From the NCBI GenBank assembly GCA_019242475.1, contig JAFAVK010000138.1, positions 1-64,000 of the forward strand: DNA of 64,000 bases, read 5' to 3'. A program made the position numbers and the translations under genes. The notes below the pieces were generated by a model, which saw nothing but the letters and a program-made list of their open reading frames with translations, ran no database searches and was not told the DNA's origin. Below, one piece after another: positions 32,078 to 41,245 of the stretch (positions within the stretch are counted from its first letter, which is position 1; each line of letters starts with the position of its first letter). Source of the stretch: Acidobacteriota bacterium (lineage in GTDB: Bacteria > Acidobacteriota > Blastocatellia > Pyrinomonadales > Pyrinomonadaceae).

Positions 32078-34807
32078 ATGTCCGGGAGCCCTCCCACGTC
32101 GAACTTCAGCGAGCACCCGCTCGTCGTCCTCGCCGCGGCTTTTGCCGCGGGCGTCCTGCTCGCGCGGCTCGCCCACGCGCCCCCGTCCGCCTGCGTCACG
32201 CTCGCCGCGCTCACTTCCGCTTTAGCCTTCTTCGCCGCGTTTAAGAGGAAAGAAGCAGCCGCCCGCCTCGTCGTGCTCGCCTTCGCCTGCGCGGGCGCAG
32301 TGCTGTCGTCCGTCGAGTTAAAAGATTCAAGCGGCGAGACGCGGCTGCGCGGCCTCTACGAGAGCGGCCGGATTGCCCCGGGCGAGCCCGTCGAGTTGAC
32401 CGGCGTGCTCGAACGCGCGCCGGAGATCGCGCCCGACGGCCTTCTGCTCTCGCTGCGCGTCGAGGCCGCGCGGCACAAGTCCGTCGAGACTTCATGCGGC
32501 GGGCGCGTCGAGCTGTTCGCGCCCGTGCGCGACGCCCGCGCGGCCGTCTCTTACGACTCGCTTGAGCTGCGGCGCGGGGCGCGCGTGCGCGTGGCGGCGG
32601 TGCTCACGCGCGAAGAGAAGTATCGAAACCCCGGCGCGCGGCCCTTCGGCGAATACCTCGACGTGCGCGACGTGGACGCGCGCGGGACGCTCAAGAGCGC
32701 GCTTCTCGTCGAGCGCCTCGACGACGAGACCGTCTTTGTCCCGCTCGCCCTGCTCGACGGGTGGCGCGCGGCTCTCGTCAGAAAGGCCGACGCCTCCTTC
32801 TCGAAGGACGCGGCCGGCGTCTTCAAGGCCGCCGTGCTCGGCAACCGCTTCGGCCTCTCGCGCGAAGCGGCCGAGCGCTTCCGCGAAGGCGGCACCATCC
32901 ACGCGCTCGTCATCAGCGGCCTCCACATCGCCTTCCTCGGCGGGCTCGTCTGGGCGGCCGCGCGCAGGCTCACGCGCCGACCCTTTGCGCGCTGGGCCGC
33001 TTCGGTCGCGTGCGTGTGGGCTTACACCTTCGGCGTCGGCGCCGAAGCCTCGGTCGTGCGCGCGGCACTCACCTTCACGCTGGCGGCGCTCGCGCCCGCG
33101 CTCGGCCGCCGCTCGGGCGCGCTCAACGCGACCGGCGGTGCCGCGCTCGTGCTGCTCGCCTGGCGGCCCTCAAACCTTCTCGACCCTTCGTTCCAACTGA
33201 CGTTCCTCTCCGTGCTCGCCGTGCTGGCCTTCGCGCTGCCGCTGCTTGCCAACTTCAAGGCCGTCGGCGAGTGGCGCCCGACGCGCGCGACGCCCTACCC
33301 GCCCGCGTGCCCCGCCTGGCTCCGCGCACTGGCCGAGACGCTCTACTGGCGCGAGCGCGCCTGGCGGCGCGAGACGGCCCGGGCCTCGCACAGCTACGAA
33401 CTGTTCAAGACGCCCCCGGCGTCGAAGCTCGAACGCTGGCGTTTGCAGCCCGCGCTGCGCTTCGCCTCCGCCGCGGTGTTGACGACGGCCGCCGTGCAAA
33501 TCGTCCTCCTGCCGCCGCAGGCCGTCTACTTCCACCGCCTCTCGCTCGCCTCGCTCGTGCTCAACCTCTTCGCCGGCGCGCTCCTCGTCGCGCATGCCTT
33601 CGCCGCGCTGGCCGCGTTGGCGCTCTCAGGGTTGAGCGCGACACTCGCCGCGCCCTTCATTCGCCTCACGGAGTTTTCGACCTACCTCCTCATTCACGGC
33701 GTTGACCCCTTCGCGCGCGCGGGCGTCGCGGCCTTCCGACTCCCCACATATACGGGCGCGGCTTCGTCCGTCTACGCGCTCCACTACGCGCCGCTGCTCC
33801 TGCTCGCACGCGCGTCCCTGCGCTGGCGCCCGCTGGCCGGGCCGCCGCGCTCACGAACCGGGCCAAGGCGTGCGCGACTTTTGAAGGGCGCGGGTTGTGT
33901 CTCCGCCGCGACGGCCTTCGTCATCGTCGCGCACCCTTTGAGCGCGCCGCGCGCTGACGGCCGCCTGCGCGTGGACTTCATCGACGTGGGGCAGGGCGAC
34001 TCGGCGCTCGTCACGATGCCCGACGGCTCGACGCTACTCGTGGACGGCGGCGGCCGCCCCGGCTTCCGCGCGCCGCGCGACGACGAAGACGAGGCGGAAG
34101 AGTTCGAGCCCGACTCGCGCGGCGTCGGCGAAGCGGCCGTCTCCGAATACCTCTGGTGGAGAGGCTTGTCGCGACTCGACTACGTGCTGGCGACGCACGC
34201 CGACGCCGACCACATCGACGGCCTGAACGACGTACTCAAAAGCTTCGACCCCCGCGCCGCCCTCGTCGGCCGCACGCCGCCCTTCGACGAGGAGTTCGCA
34301 CGCTTCTCCCAGACCGCGCGCGAAGAGGGCGTGCCCGTCTCCGTCGTCGCGCGCGGCGACCGCCTGCGCTTCGGCGCGGTCGAAGTCGAAGTGCTCTGGC
34401 CGTCGCCCGCCGGGAATGCCGGGTCGAAGGGGGCGACCTCCGCGAACGACGACTCGGTCGTGCTGCGCCTGCGCTACGGCCGCCGCACGTTCCTGCTCAC
34501 CGGAGACATCGAGTCGCGCACGGAGCACGCGCTCCTTTCGGCGGGCGACGACCTCCGCGCCGACGCGCTCAAGGTCGCGCACCACGGCAGCCGCACCTCC
34601 TCGACCGACGCCTTCGTCGCCGCGACCCGTCCCGCGTTCGCCGTCGTCTCCGTCGCGCGCAACTCGCCCTACGGTCACCCGCATGCCGAAGTCCTCGCGC
34701 GCTGGCGCGACGCGGGCGCACAAATCCTGACCACGGCCGAGCGCGGCATGGTCACCGTCTCAACCGACGGCGAAGATTTAAAGGTGGAGACGTTCGTGAG
34801 GCCGTGA
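32078..34807 (+). CDS. comEC: DNA internalisation protein ComEC/Rec2
   Basis: From the ATG at 32078 the protein has 909 residues. The first 250 contain a DUF4131-type domain, the middle (about 250-600) a multi-helix competence domain (GAEASVVRAALTFTLAALAP, LLDPSFQLTFLSVLAVLAFA) and residues 620-909 a metallo-beta-lactamase domain (VDFIDVGQGDSALVTMPDGS, TLLVDGGG, THADADHIDG, VAHHGSRTSS). ComEC forms the inner-membrane channel through which single-stranded DNA enters during natural transformation. A ComEA-like gene is present 1.7 kb away on the other strand, so this species may be transformable. The gene runs towards gck, convergent, with about 50 nt between. Confidence 0.93.
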   Translation: MSGSPPTSNFSEHPLVVLAAAFAAGVLLARLAHAPPSACVTLAALTSALAFFAAFKRKEAAARLVVLAFACAGAVLSSVELKDSSGETRLRGLYESGRIAPGEPVELTGVLERAPEIAPDGLLLSLRVEAARHKSVETSCGGRVELFAPVRDARAAVSYDSLELRRGARVRVAAVLTREEKYRNPGARPFGEYLDVRDVDARGTLKSALLVERLDDETVFVPLALLDGWRAALVRKADASFSKDAAGVFKAAVLGNRFGLSREAAERFREGGTIHALVISGLHIAFLGGLVWAAARRLTRRPFARWAASVACVWAYTFGVGAEASVVRAALTFTLAALAPALGRRSGALNATGGAALVLLAWRPSNLLDPSFQLTFLSVLAVLAFALPLLANFKAVGEWRPTRATPYPPACPAWLRALAETLYWRERAWRRETARASHSYELFKTPPASKLERWRLQPALRFASAAVLTTAAVQIVLLPPQAVYFHRLSLASLVLNLFAGALLVAHAFAALAALALSGLSATLAAPFIRLTEFSTYLLIHGVDPFARAGVAAFRLPTYTGAASSVYALHYAPLLLLARASLRWRPLAGPPRSRTGPRRARLLKGAGCVSAATAFVIVAHPLSAPRADGRLRVDFIDVGQGDSALVTMPDGSTLLVDGGGRPGFRAPRDDEDEAEEFEPDSRGVGEAAVSEYLWWRGLSRLDYVLATHADADHIDGLNDVLKSFDPRAALVGRTPPFDEEFARFSQTAREEGVPVSVVARGDRLRFGAVEVEVLWPSPAGNAGSKGATSANDDSVVLRLRYGRRTFLLTGDIESRTEHALLSAGDDLRADALKVAHHGSRTSSTDAFVAATRPAFAVVSVARNSPYGHPHAEVLARWRDAGAQILTTAERGMVTVSTDGEDLKVETFVRP

Positions 34808-34853
34808 CGGTCGAGGGGAGGGCAGTACAGAATTTCAAATCTGAAAGTTCAAA

Positions 34854-36203
34854 TCAAACTGCCAGGAGGATGCGCACGTCGCGGACGTTCGTGCCCGTCG
34901 CGCCGGTGATAATCGCGTCGCCGAGTTGGTCGAAGAGGGTGTAGGCGTCGCTCTCGTCAAGGAACTTCCGCGCGTCCAGCCCGCGCGTTCGGGCGCGCGC
35001 GTTGGTCGTCTCGTCGGCCAGCGCGCCGGCGGCGGGGCTGTTGCCGTCGATGCCGTCCGTCCCGGCGCAGAGCGCGACCGCGTGCTTTGGGAGGAGCCCC
35101 GCGCGACGTTCCTCCGAGACCTTCTCAAGTTCGAAGGCGACGCGCAGCGCCGTCTCCGAGTTGCGCCCGCCCGTCCCGCCCCCGCGCACGGGGCAAGAGA
35201 ATTCGCCGCCCGAGATCAGGCACACGGCGCGCCCGCCCTCGCGCGCGTAAAGTGAGGCGAGCCTTGAGACGAGTCGGGCCGCGCCCTCCCCGACGTTCTG
35301 CTCGACAACGTCCCGCGCGAACTCGACGGCGAAGCCAAGCCCGCGCGCCGCGCGCACGGCGGCCGCGCACGCGCGCTCGTTGTCGAGCAGCACTTGGAAC
35401 GTCCTTCGTTCTTCGGGCGGCGTCTGTGCGGGGCCATGTGTGACTGCTTCTTCAACGGCGCGGAGGACGGCGGCGGGAAGTTTAGAAGCCAGCTCGTAGC
35501 GCGAGACGATCTCAGCAACGTCGTGCGCGTCGGGCGGGGCCGCGAGGGTCGGGCCGGAGGCCACGTCGAAGGCGCGGCCCGTTGCAACGTCCGAGACGAC
35601 GAGCGTGATTTGCGTGGCGCGGGGCGCGCGTGAGGCGAGGCCGCCGCCCTTCACGGCCGAGAGCGCGCGCCGCACCGCGTTCACCTCGTCGATGGGCGCG
35701 CCGCACGAGACGAGCACGCCGTTCGCCGCGCGCAGCTCTTCGAGCGTCAGGCGTTCGTCGCGCGGGAGTTCCAACATCGCCGACCCGCCGCCCGAGACGA
35801 GAAAGACGACCAGCGCCTCCGCGTCGTCTGCCGCGCGCAGAAGCTCGAACGCGGCGCGCGCCGCCGCGAGGCTGTCCGCGTTCGGCAGCGGGTGCCCGCC
35901 CTCGTAGACGCGCCAGCGCTCCGACAGCTCGAAGTCGGAACGGGGGGCCGAGAGCACGCCGGCCGCGAGCGCACGCCCGAGCCGCCCGTCGAGGGCCGAG
36001 GCCATCGCGGCCGCGGCCTTCCCCAGCGCCACCGAGTAGACTCTCGACGCGTTGCCGCGCAAATCGAAACGGGCGCCGCCGACGCGAAGCGTCGCGCCGT
36101 CGAACTCGACCGCGTCGTGCACGGCGCGGCGCGCGTCAACCGCGGCGAGCGCGTCGTCGAAGATTCCGCGCGCGGCAGTCCTTAATTCTCCAAGCTCCTT
36201 CAA
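34854..36203 (-). CDS. gck: Glycerate 2-kinase, MOFRL family
   Basis: The 449-residue protein has the type II glycerate kinase pattern: VYSVALGKAAAAMASALDGR, YEGGHPLPNADSLAAA, VFLVSGGGSAMLELPRDERL, VRRALSAVKGGGLAS and the C-terminal VCLISGGEFSCPVRGGGTGG, VALCAGTDGIDGNSPAAGAL, a MOFRL domain. It phosphorylates D-glycerate, giving 2-phosphoglycerate in the serine cycle, glyoxylate or sugar-acid breakdown. The start codon is TTG at 36203, part of the sequence TTGA that also holds the stop codon of the upstream ComEA-like gene, so the two are translationally coupled. Confidence 0.9.
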   Translation of the reverse strand: MKELGELRTAARGIFDDALAAVDARRAVHDAVEFDGATLRVGGARFDLRGNASRVYSVALGKAAAAMASALDGRLGRALAAGVLSAPRSDFELSERWRVYEGGHPLPNADSLAAARAAFELLRAADDAEALVVFLVSGGGSAMLELPRDERLTLEELRAANGVLVSCGAPIDEVNAVRRALSAVKGGGLASRAPRATQITLVVSDVATGRAFDVASGPTLAAPPDAHDVAEIVSRYELASKLPAAVLRAVEEAVTHGPAQTPPEERRTFQVLLDNERACAAAVRAARGLGFAVEFARDVVEQNVGEGAARLVSRLASLYAREGGRAVCLISGGEFSCPVRGGGTGGRNSETALRVAFELEKVSEERRAGLLPKHAVALCAGTDGIDGNSPAAGALADETTNARARTRGLDARKFLDESDAYTLFDQLGDAIITGATGTNVRDVRILLAV

Positions 36204-36556
36204 GGGGCGTTCACTTCGGCGGTGACGTAGGGGCGCAGTTTGAGGAAGCGGCGCTCGCTGATGCCGCGCACGAGCAGGAGGTGCTCCGCGCGCCGGAAAC
36301 GGCCGAAGCGCTCGCGGTGCTCGACGATGCGCGCGGCGAGCGCGGGGCCGATGCCCGGCAGCTTCTCCAACTCCTCACGCGAGGCTTCGTTGATGGAGAC
36401 AGGCGGCGTCTCCGGCGGCGTCTGTTGTGCGTGTATTTGTTGTGAGCCGCCGCCGTCTGCGCGGCGTGGCAATTTGACGCAGGAGGGCGCCGCCGCGGCG
36501 GTCAGGCAGCACAGGATGATACGCCCGAGGAACTTCCGGAAGAGGGTTGGCACCAT
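36200..36556 (-). CDS. ComEA-like helix-hairpin-helix protein, secreted
   Basis: The ATG at 36556 (MVPTLFRKFLGRIILCCLTA) gives a signal sequence with a possible lipobox-type AAPSC; a TTG at 36610 would add 18 residues. The C-terminal 60 residues contain the double helix-hairpin-helix of ComEA (INEASREELEKLPGIGPALA, ARIVEHRERFGRFRRAEHLL, GISERRFLKLRPYV), which binds DNA non-specifically in the periplasm and hands it to ComEC. The family is rather short (118 aa) for ComEA, but the fit is good. It lies between ftsK and gck, and a cluster of DnaA-box-like motifs lies upstream (36660-36694). Confidence 0.82.
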   Translation of the reverse strand: MVPTLFRKFLGRIILCCLTAAAAPSCVKLPRRADGGGSQQIHAQQTPPETPPVSINEASREELEKLPGIGPALAARIVEHRERFGRFRRAEHLLLVRGISERRFLKLRPYVTAEVNAP

Positions 36557-36659
36557 GCGCGCGGCCCGTTTCTGCAAAAGCTCCGTAAAGTCTGCCGCGT
36601 TTTTGTGCAAAATGCTAGAAGTCTAAATTTGTCAGGAACTTGTAACCTGAAAACGCGAC

Positions 36660-36694
36660 TTTTTCACAGGGTTTTCCACAGAAACTGTGGAAAA
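36660..36694. promoter_or_regulatory. Cluster of DnaA-box-like motifs
   Basis: TTTTTCACA (36660-36668), TTTTCCACA (36672-36680) and its inverse TGTGGAAAA (36686-36694) all fit the consensus TTWTNCACA. The last two form a perfect 10-bp inverted repeat around AAA. It lies between ftsK (its stop at 36840) and the ComEA-like gene. An AT-rich run follows. It may be a DnaA-controlled promoter or a hairpin; a chromosome origin seems less likely because dnaA and dnaN are not nearby. Confidence 0.4.
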
Positions 36695-36774
36695 GTTGTC
36701 GAAAGCTTGTTCTCAAAAGAGAGCAAGCATGGTCGGCGTAAAAGTTAACAAAAACGATGAGAAGGATAAATCAG

Positions 36775-36816
36775 GAACGATGAACTGAAAGCCTTTTGCC
36801 TTACAGTTCATCGTTC
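36775..36816. repeat. Inverted repeat of GAACGATGAACTG words
   Basis: Arms 36775-36787 and 36804-36816 are perfect 13-bp complements; outside them ACGATGA and TCATCGTTCC words continue the pattern up to 36838. It is the same type as 167-245 and lies at the end of ftsK. Confidence 0.7.
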
Positions 36817-36839
36817 AGCGTTCCTACTTCATCGTTCCT

Positions 36840-39554
36840 TCAAAACTCCTCCGCGCTGTTCTCCTGCAAGTCGTCCCAGTGGTTGACGGTCTCGAAGGCG
36901 CGTGCGAGGACGGGGCGGGGACGCGCGCCGTCGGCCGCGCCGATGAAGCCTTCGCGTTCGAGCCCGTCGAGGATGGCGGCCGCGCGGCCGTAGCCGATGC
37001 GCAGGCGGCGTTGCAGGACGGAGGTCGAGGCGCGCTTCATCTCGCAGCAGATGCGGAGCGCCTGCTCGAACAGCTCGTCGCGCTCGCCCGAGCCGCCCTC
37101 GCCGTTCGCGGATTCCTCGTCAGACTGCGTGATGGTCTCGTCGTAGACGGGCGCGCCGCCCTGCGTCTTGATGTGCGCGACGATCTTGGCGACCTCGTTC
37201 TCGTCGAGGTAGGCGCCGTGGACGCGCAGCAGCCGCGAGGTGCCCGGCGGGAGGAAGAGCATGTCGCCGCGGCCGAGCAGTTGCTCGGCGCCGTTGGCGT
37301 CGATGATGGTGCGCGAGTCAACCTTCTGCGAGACGCGGAAGGCGATGCGCGAGGGGAAGTTCGCCTTAATCAAGCCGGTGATGACATCGACCGAGGGGCG
37401 CTGCGTGGCGAGGACGAGGTGGATGCCGACGGCGCGCGCCATCTGCGCGAGGCGGGTGATGGCCTCCTCCACGTCGGCGCCGCAGGTCATCATCAGGTCG
37501 GCCAGCTCGTCGATGATGATGACGATGTAGGGCAGCTTCTTGTGCGGCTGCCCCTCGTCGTCGTAGTCGAGCACGTCGTTGCGGCGCTCCGCCTCCGTGT
37601 TGTAGCCGTCGATGTTGCGCACGCCCCACTGCGCGAGCTGCTTGTAACGCTGCTCCATCTGCGCGACGGCCCACTTCAGGGCATTCGCCGCCTTCTTCGG
37701 CTCGGTGATGATGGGCGTGGCGAGGTGCGGGATGTCCGCGTAGAGGCCCAACTCAAGCCGCTTCGGGTCGATCATGATGAACTTCACCTCGTCGGGCCGC
37801 GCCTTATAAAGAATCGAGACGACGAGCGAGTTCAGGCAGACGGACTTGCCCGTGCCGGTCGCGCCGGCGATGAGCAGGTGCGGCATGCGCGTGAGGTCGG
37901 CCGTGTAGTTGATGCCGTCGATGGTCTTGCCGAGCGCGAGCGTGAGTTTCGACTCCGACTCGCGGAACTGGCGCGACTCAAGCACCTCGCGCATGAAGAT
38001 GGTCTCGCGCTCGGGGTTCGGCACCTCGATGCCGACGTGCGGCTTGCCGGGCAGGCGGTCGATGCGGATGGACTCCGCTTCGAGCGCGATGCAGAGGTCG
38101 TCCACGAGCCCCGTGACGCGCGAATACTTGACGCCGGGGTCTGGCTTGAACTCGTAGGTGGTGACGACCGGGCCGGGGCAGATGTGCTTGATCTGCCCCG
38201 TCACGTTGAACTCCTTGCACTTCTCCGCGACGCGCTGCGCGATCTGGAGCAGCTCCTCGTCGGCCTGCTCGCGGCGCGGCGGCGCGGGGTTGAGGTACTC
38301 CGGCGCGGGGTAGACGTAGTCGAGCATCGCCGCGGCCACGGCCTTCGTGGGGCGCGCGGGCGCGTGCGCCGTCTCCCGCACGGTCGGCGGCGTGTTGCGC
38401 TCGAAGGGCATCTCCTCCGACTCGTCGCCCGGCTCGGTGCGGACGACGGCCGCGGTGGACATCATCTCGGTCACGTCGGGCGCTACGGGTCGCGCGGCGG
38501 GCCTGCGCGGCGCGGACTCCTCCGCGGCCTCCGCCGAGGCGGAGACGCGGCGCGCAGTCGTCACCTCGGCCCCGTCGCGCTCCTTCCTGCGGGTCGCGGC
38601 GGGCGGCGGCGTGTCGGAGGCGGGCTGGATGGTGATTGAGGCCAGCTCGGCCTCGGCCTGCGCGAGCTGCGCGCGTATCTCATCCTCGCGCGTGGGCTTC
38701 TCTCCGACCGTGGCGGCGGCCGCGGCGTTCCGCTTGATGGCGGCGGCGGGGCCGGGCTCGGCCTTGGCGCCGCGTTTGGGCGTGCTCGTCGTCGCGCCCC
38801 AGTCGGCGGCCGCGGCGGCAGCAGCGTTCGCGGCCGCCTGCGCGGCGGCCTGCTCCTCCGCCTCGCGCGCGGCGACGGACGCACGCCGCTCTTCGGCGCG
38901 CGCGAGCGCCTGCTGGCGGCGCGCGGCGCGCCACGCCTGGAAGCGCTCGAAGGTCTTGCGGAAGGTGCCCGAGGGGTTCATGACCGCCGCCGCGGTGCGC
39001 TCGTAGGCGGAGACGAAGGAGAAGTTGGTGGCGAGCAGGAGCCCGACCGCGGCCGCGGCCGCGAGCAACACGGTCGCGCCCACCGTGTTGAGCACGCCCT
39101 TCAGGCTCTCGGCGACGAGGACGCCGACGAAGCCGCCCGCGTTGAAGCTGCGGTCGAAGAGCGGCTCCGAGACGTAGAGCGCGAGCAGCGACGCGGCGGC
39201 GAGCGTGAGCGCCGCCAGGCCGATGACGCGCGAGAGGGGCGCGTGAATCCTGCGGGTACGAAAACGCCGCCACGCGGCGGCGACCAGGAGCAGCGGCAGC
39301 AGCGCGGCGGCCAGCCCGAACGTCTGGAAGAGCGCCGCGGCGACGTTCGCCCCGACGCTTCCCGTCCAGTTGCGCGCGCCCGCCGCCCCGGCCGAGACCC
39401 ACGAGGGGTCGTTCGGGCTGTACGAGACGAGGCAGAGCGTCATCAGCGCGCTCAGCGCGAACAGCGCGATGGCGACGATCTCGTTGCGCCGCGTGTTGCG
39501 CGGCGCGGCGGTGCCGCCCGCCTTCAACCGCGCTTCAATCTGTGCAGTTGCCAT
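36840..39554 (-). CDS. ftsK: DNA translocase FtsK/SpoIIIE
   Basis: GGAG lies six bases before the ATG. Four membrane helices fill about residues 25-190 (IVAIALFALSALMTLCLVSY and later segments), then comes a long Ala/Glu/Arg-rich linker with one Met-Ser-rich stretch, then the motor domain with Walker A GATGTGKSVCLNSL (near residue 566) and Walker B YIVIIIDELADLMM (near 681), and a gamma winged-helix domain at about residues 820-890 (EMKRASTSVLQRRLRIGYGR, ILDGLEREGFIGAADG) that reads KOPS-type sequences. FtsK pumps DNA at the division septum and helps resolve chromosome dimers. It is preceded by a small secreted unknown and by prfB on the same strand. Confidence 0.95.
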   Translation of the reverse strand: MATAQIEARLKAGGTAAPRNTRRNEIVAIALFALSALMTLCLVSYSPNDPSWVSAGAAGARNWTGSVGANVAAALFQTFGLAAALLPLLLVAAAWRRFRTRRIHAPLSRVIGLAALTLAAASLLALYVSEPLFDRSFNAGGFVGVLVAESLKGVLNTVGATVLLAAAAAVGLLLATNFSFVSAYERTAAAVMNPSGTFRKTFERFQAWRAARRQQALARAEERRASVAAREAEEQAAAQAAANAAAAAAADWGATTSTPKRGAKAEPGPAAAIKRNAAAAATVGEKPTREDEIRAQLAQAEAELASITIQPASDTPPPAATRRKERDGAEVTTARRVSASAEAAEESAPRRPAARPVAPDVTEMMSTAAVVRTEPGDESEEMPFERNTPPTVRETAHAPARPTKAVAAAMLDYVYPAPEYLNPAPPRREQADEELLQIAQRVAEKCKEFNVTGQIKHICPGPVVTTYEFKPDPGVKYSRVTGLVDDLCIALEAESIRIDRLPGKPHVGIEVPNPERETIFMREVLESRQFRESESKLTLALGKTIDGINYTADLTRMPHLLIAGATGTGKSVCLNSLVVSILYKARPDEVKFIMIDPKRLELGLYADIPHLATPIITEPKKAANALKWAVAQMEQRYKQLAQWGVRNIDGYNTEAERRNDVLDYDDEGQPHKKLPYIVIIIDELADLMMTCGADVEEAITRLAQMARAVGIHLVLATQRPSVDVITGLIKANFPSRIAFRVSQKVDSRTIIDANGAEQLLGRGDMLFLPPGTSRLLRVHGAYLDENEVAKIVAHIKTQGGAPVYDETITQSDEESANGEGGSGERDELFEQALRICCEMKRASTSVLQRRLRIGYGRAAAILDGLEREGFIGAADGARPRPVLARAFETVNHWDDLQENSAEEF

Positions 39555-39587
39555 TGCTCACTCCGGTTTTCACGCGCGCCGACGCCC

Positions 39588-40064
39588 TCAGTCGCAGCAT
39601 TCCTTGAAGACGGTACAATACCACCGTCGGTCTTCGCGGAACTCGAAGACGGCGTACCACGCGATGCGTCCGCTCACTACGTTGACGCGTTTGTTGATTG
39701 CCGGGGGGGCAACACGTTGCGGCGTGCCGTTGTGAGAGCCCAACCGGCCCTCGCCCGGAACGGCACCGCCGCGCAGGAGCCTTTCGAAAACCTTCCAGCC
39801 GCGGCCGCGACTTTCGTCCCAACGCCCGAAGGCTTCGTCGCGCGAGTCGCCGTCGCCGTCGTCATCACCGCCGTCGTCCGAGTAGTCGAACTCGGCGGGC
39901 ATCATCCTCCTGAGCGCTTCGCGGTCGCGCCTCCTCACGGCGCCGCGGAAGGCTGCGTAGAAGGAGGGCCACGCGCGGTCGGCCTCGGCCTTCTTCGCCG
40001 CCGCGGCGTCCGCCCGGGGCGCGGGCGCTGTCAAGAGCAGGAGGAGGATAACCGAAAGTCTCAT
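39588..40064 (-). CDS. Hypothetical secreted protein
   Basis: A signal peptide (MRLSVILLLLLTAPAPRADA) starts this 158-residue protein. The middle contains an Asp-rich patch (YSDDGGDDDGDGDSRDEAFG) that could bind calcium, and the C-terminus (SGRIAWYAVFEFREDRRWYC, then TVFKECCD) looks like an SnoaL/DUF4440-type strand-and-helix pattern, a guess. It is 36 nt downstream of prfB and 33 nt upstream of ftsK, so it is likely part of the same operon. No function can be named. Confidence 0.7.
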   Translation of the reverse strand: MRLSVILLLLLTAPAPRADAAAAKKAEADRAWPSFYAAFRGAVRRRDREALRRMMPAEFDYSDDGGDDDGDGDSRDEAFGRWDESRGRGWKVFERLLRGGAVPGEGRLGSHNGTPQRVAPPAINKRVNVVSGRIAWYAVFEFREDRRWYCTVFKECCD

Positions 40065-40100
40065 CCTCTTTCCACGAGAAACATCCGGCCGCTCAAAGTT

Positions 40101-41223
40101 TCAAGCCGCGCGGCGCGCGAGCAGGTACGCCTTGATGAAGTCGTCGATGTCGCCGTTGAGCACGGCGTCCACGTCGCCGCGCTCGACCTTGGTGCGCGCG
40201 TCCTTGACCATGCGGTAGGGCGCGAGCACGTAGTTGCGGATCTGCGAGCCGAAGGAGATGTCGGCCTTGTTCGCTTCGAGCGCGGCCGTCTCGGCCCGGC
40301 GCTTCTCAAGCTCCAACTCGTAAAGCCGTGAGCGCAAGACCTGCATCGCCACCGCGCGGTTCTGGTGCTGCGAGCGCTGGTTCTGGCACGCGACGACGAT
40401 GCCCGTCGGCAGGTGCGTGATGCGCACGGCCGAGTCGGTCGTGTTGATGTGCTGGCCGCCCGCGCCGGTCGAGCGGTAGGTGTCAACCCGCAAGTCCTTC
40501 TCGTTGATCTCGACCTCGATGTTCTCGTCGATCTCCGGCGAGACGAAGAGCGAGGCGAAAGAGGTCTCGCGCGTGCCCGTGCCGAAGGGCGAGATGCGGA
40601 CGAGGCGGTGGACGCCGGCCTCGGCCGAGAGCAGCCCGTAGGCGTATTCGCCCTCGACGCGGAAGGTCGCGCTCTTGATGCCGGCCTCCTGCCCCGGTTG
40701 CAAATCGAGCACCTCGGCCTTGAAGCCGCGCCGCTCGGCCCACTTCAGGTACATCTTCAAAAGCATCTCGGCCCAGTCCTGCGCGTCGGTGCCGCCCGCG
40801 CCCGATTGGATGGAGCAGATGGCGTTGAGCGCGTCGTGCTGGCCCGAGAGCAGCATCTCAGTCTCGGCCTCGGAGACTTCCAGTTCGAGCCGCTCGACCA
40901 GCGCGCGCAGCTCCTTCGCGCTCCCCTCGTCCTCGGCCGCGAATTCAAAGAGCACCTCGGCGTCGGCGACCGATGACTCGAACCCTTCCTGCCTTTTGAC
41001 AACGCGCTCGATGCGGCTGCGTTGTTGCAAGACCTTCTGCGCGTTCTCCTGGTCGTTCCAGAAGTCGGGCTCCGACGCGCGCGCTTCGAGCCTTCCCAAC
41101 TCCTCGCGCTTCGCCGCTACATCAAAGAAACCTCCCGAGCTGTTCGACGCGCGTGCGCAGCCCGTCGGCGCGCAGGCGCAAGTCCCGGTCTTCGCTGTCA
41201 CTCAACTGCAAAGCTCTCGACAT
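40101..41223 (-). CDS. prfB: Peptide chain release factor 2, with programmed +1 frameshift
   Basis: The gene begins at the ATG at 41223 (GGGAGG four bases upstream). Thirty-three codons (MSRALQLSDSEDRDLRLRAD, up to GRFL) run to CTT at 41127-41125, followed by TGA at 41124-41122; skipping the T gives GAT and continues in the +1 frame to 40101. A GGGAGG motif just before CTTTGA is the internal Shine-Dalgarno signal of the autoregulated RF2 frameshift. The total is 373 residues. It has the SPF tripeptide (RISPFGTGTRE near residue 207) that reads UGA/UAA, and the catalytic GGQ (GAGGQHINTTDSAVR near residue 257). It follows lnt by 22 nt. Confidence 0.96.
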
Positions 41224-41245
41224 TCAACCTCCCGACGATCTCACC

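Noticed and set aside
32020-36200. A complete competence operon
   Set aside because: comEC and a comEA-like gene are close but on opposite strands and separated by gck; they are not one operon.
36672-36694. The inverted TTTTCCACA pair read as an intrinsic terminator of ftsK
   Set aside because: No T-run follows on the minus strand, and the bases fit the DnaA box consensus better.
36620-36840. The DnaA-box spacer read as the chromosome origin oriC
   Set aside because: dnaA, dnaN, gyrB or other origin-linked genes are not nearby and only three boxes are seen.
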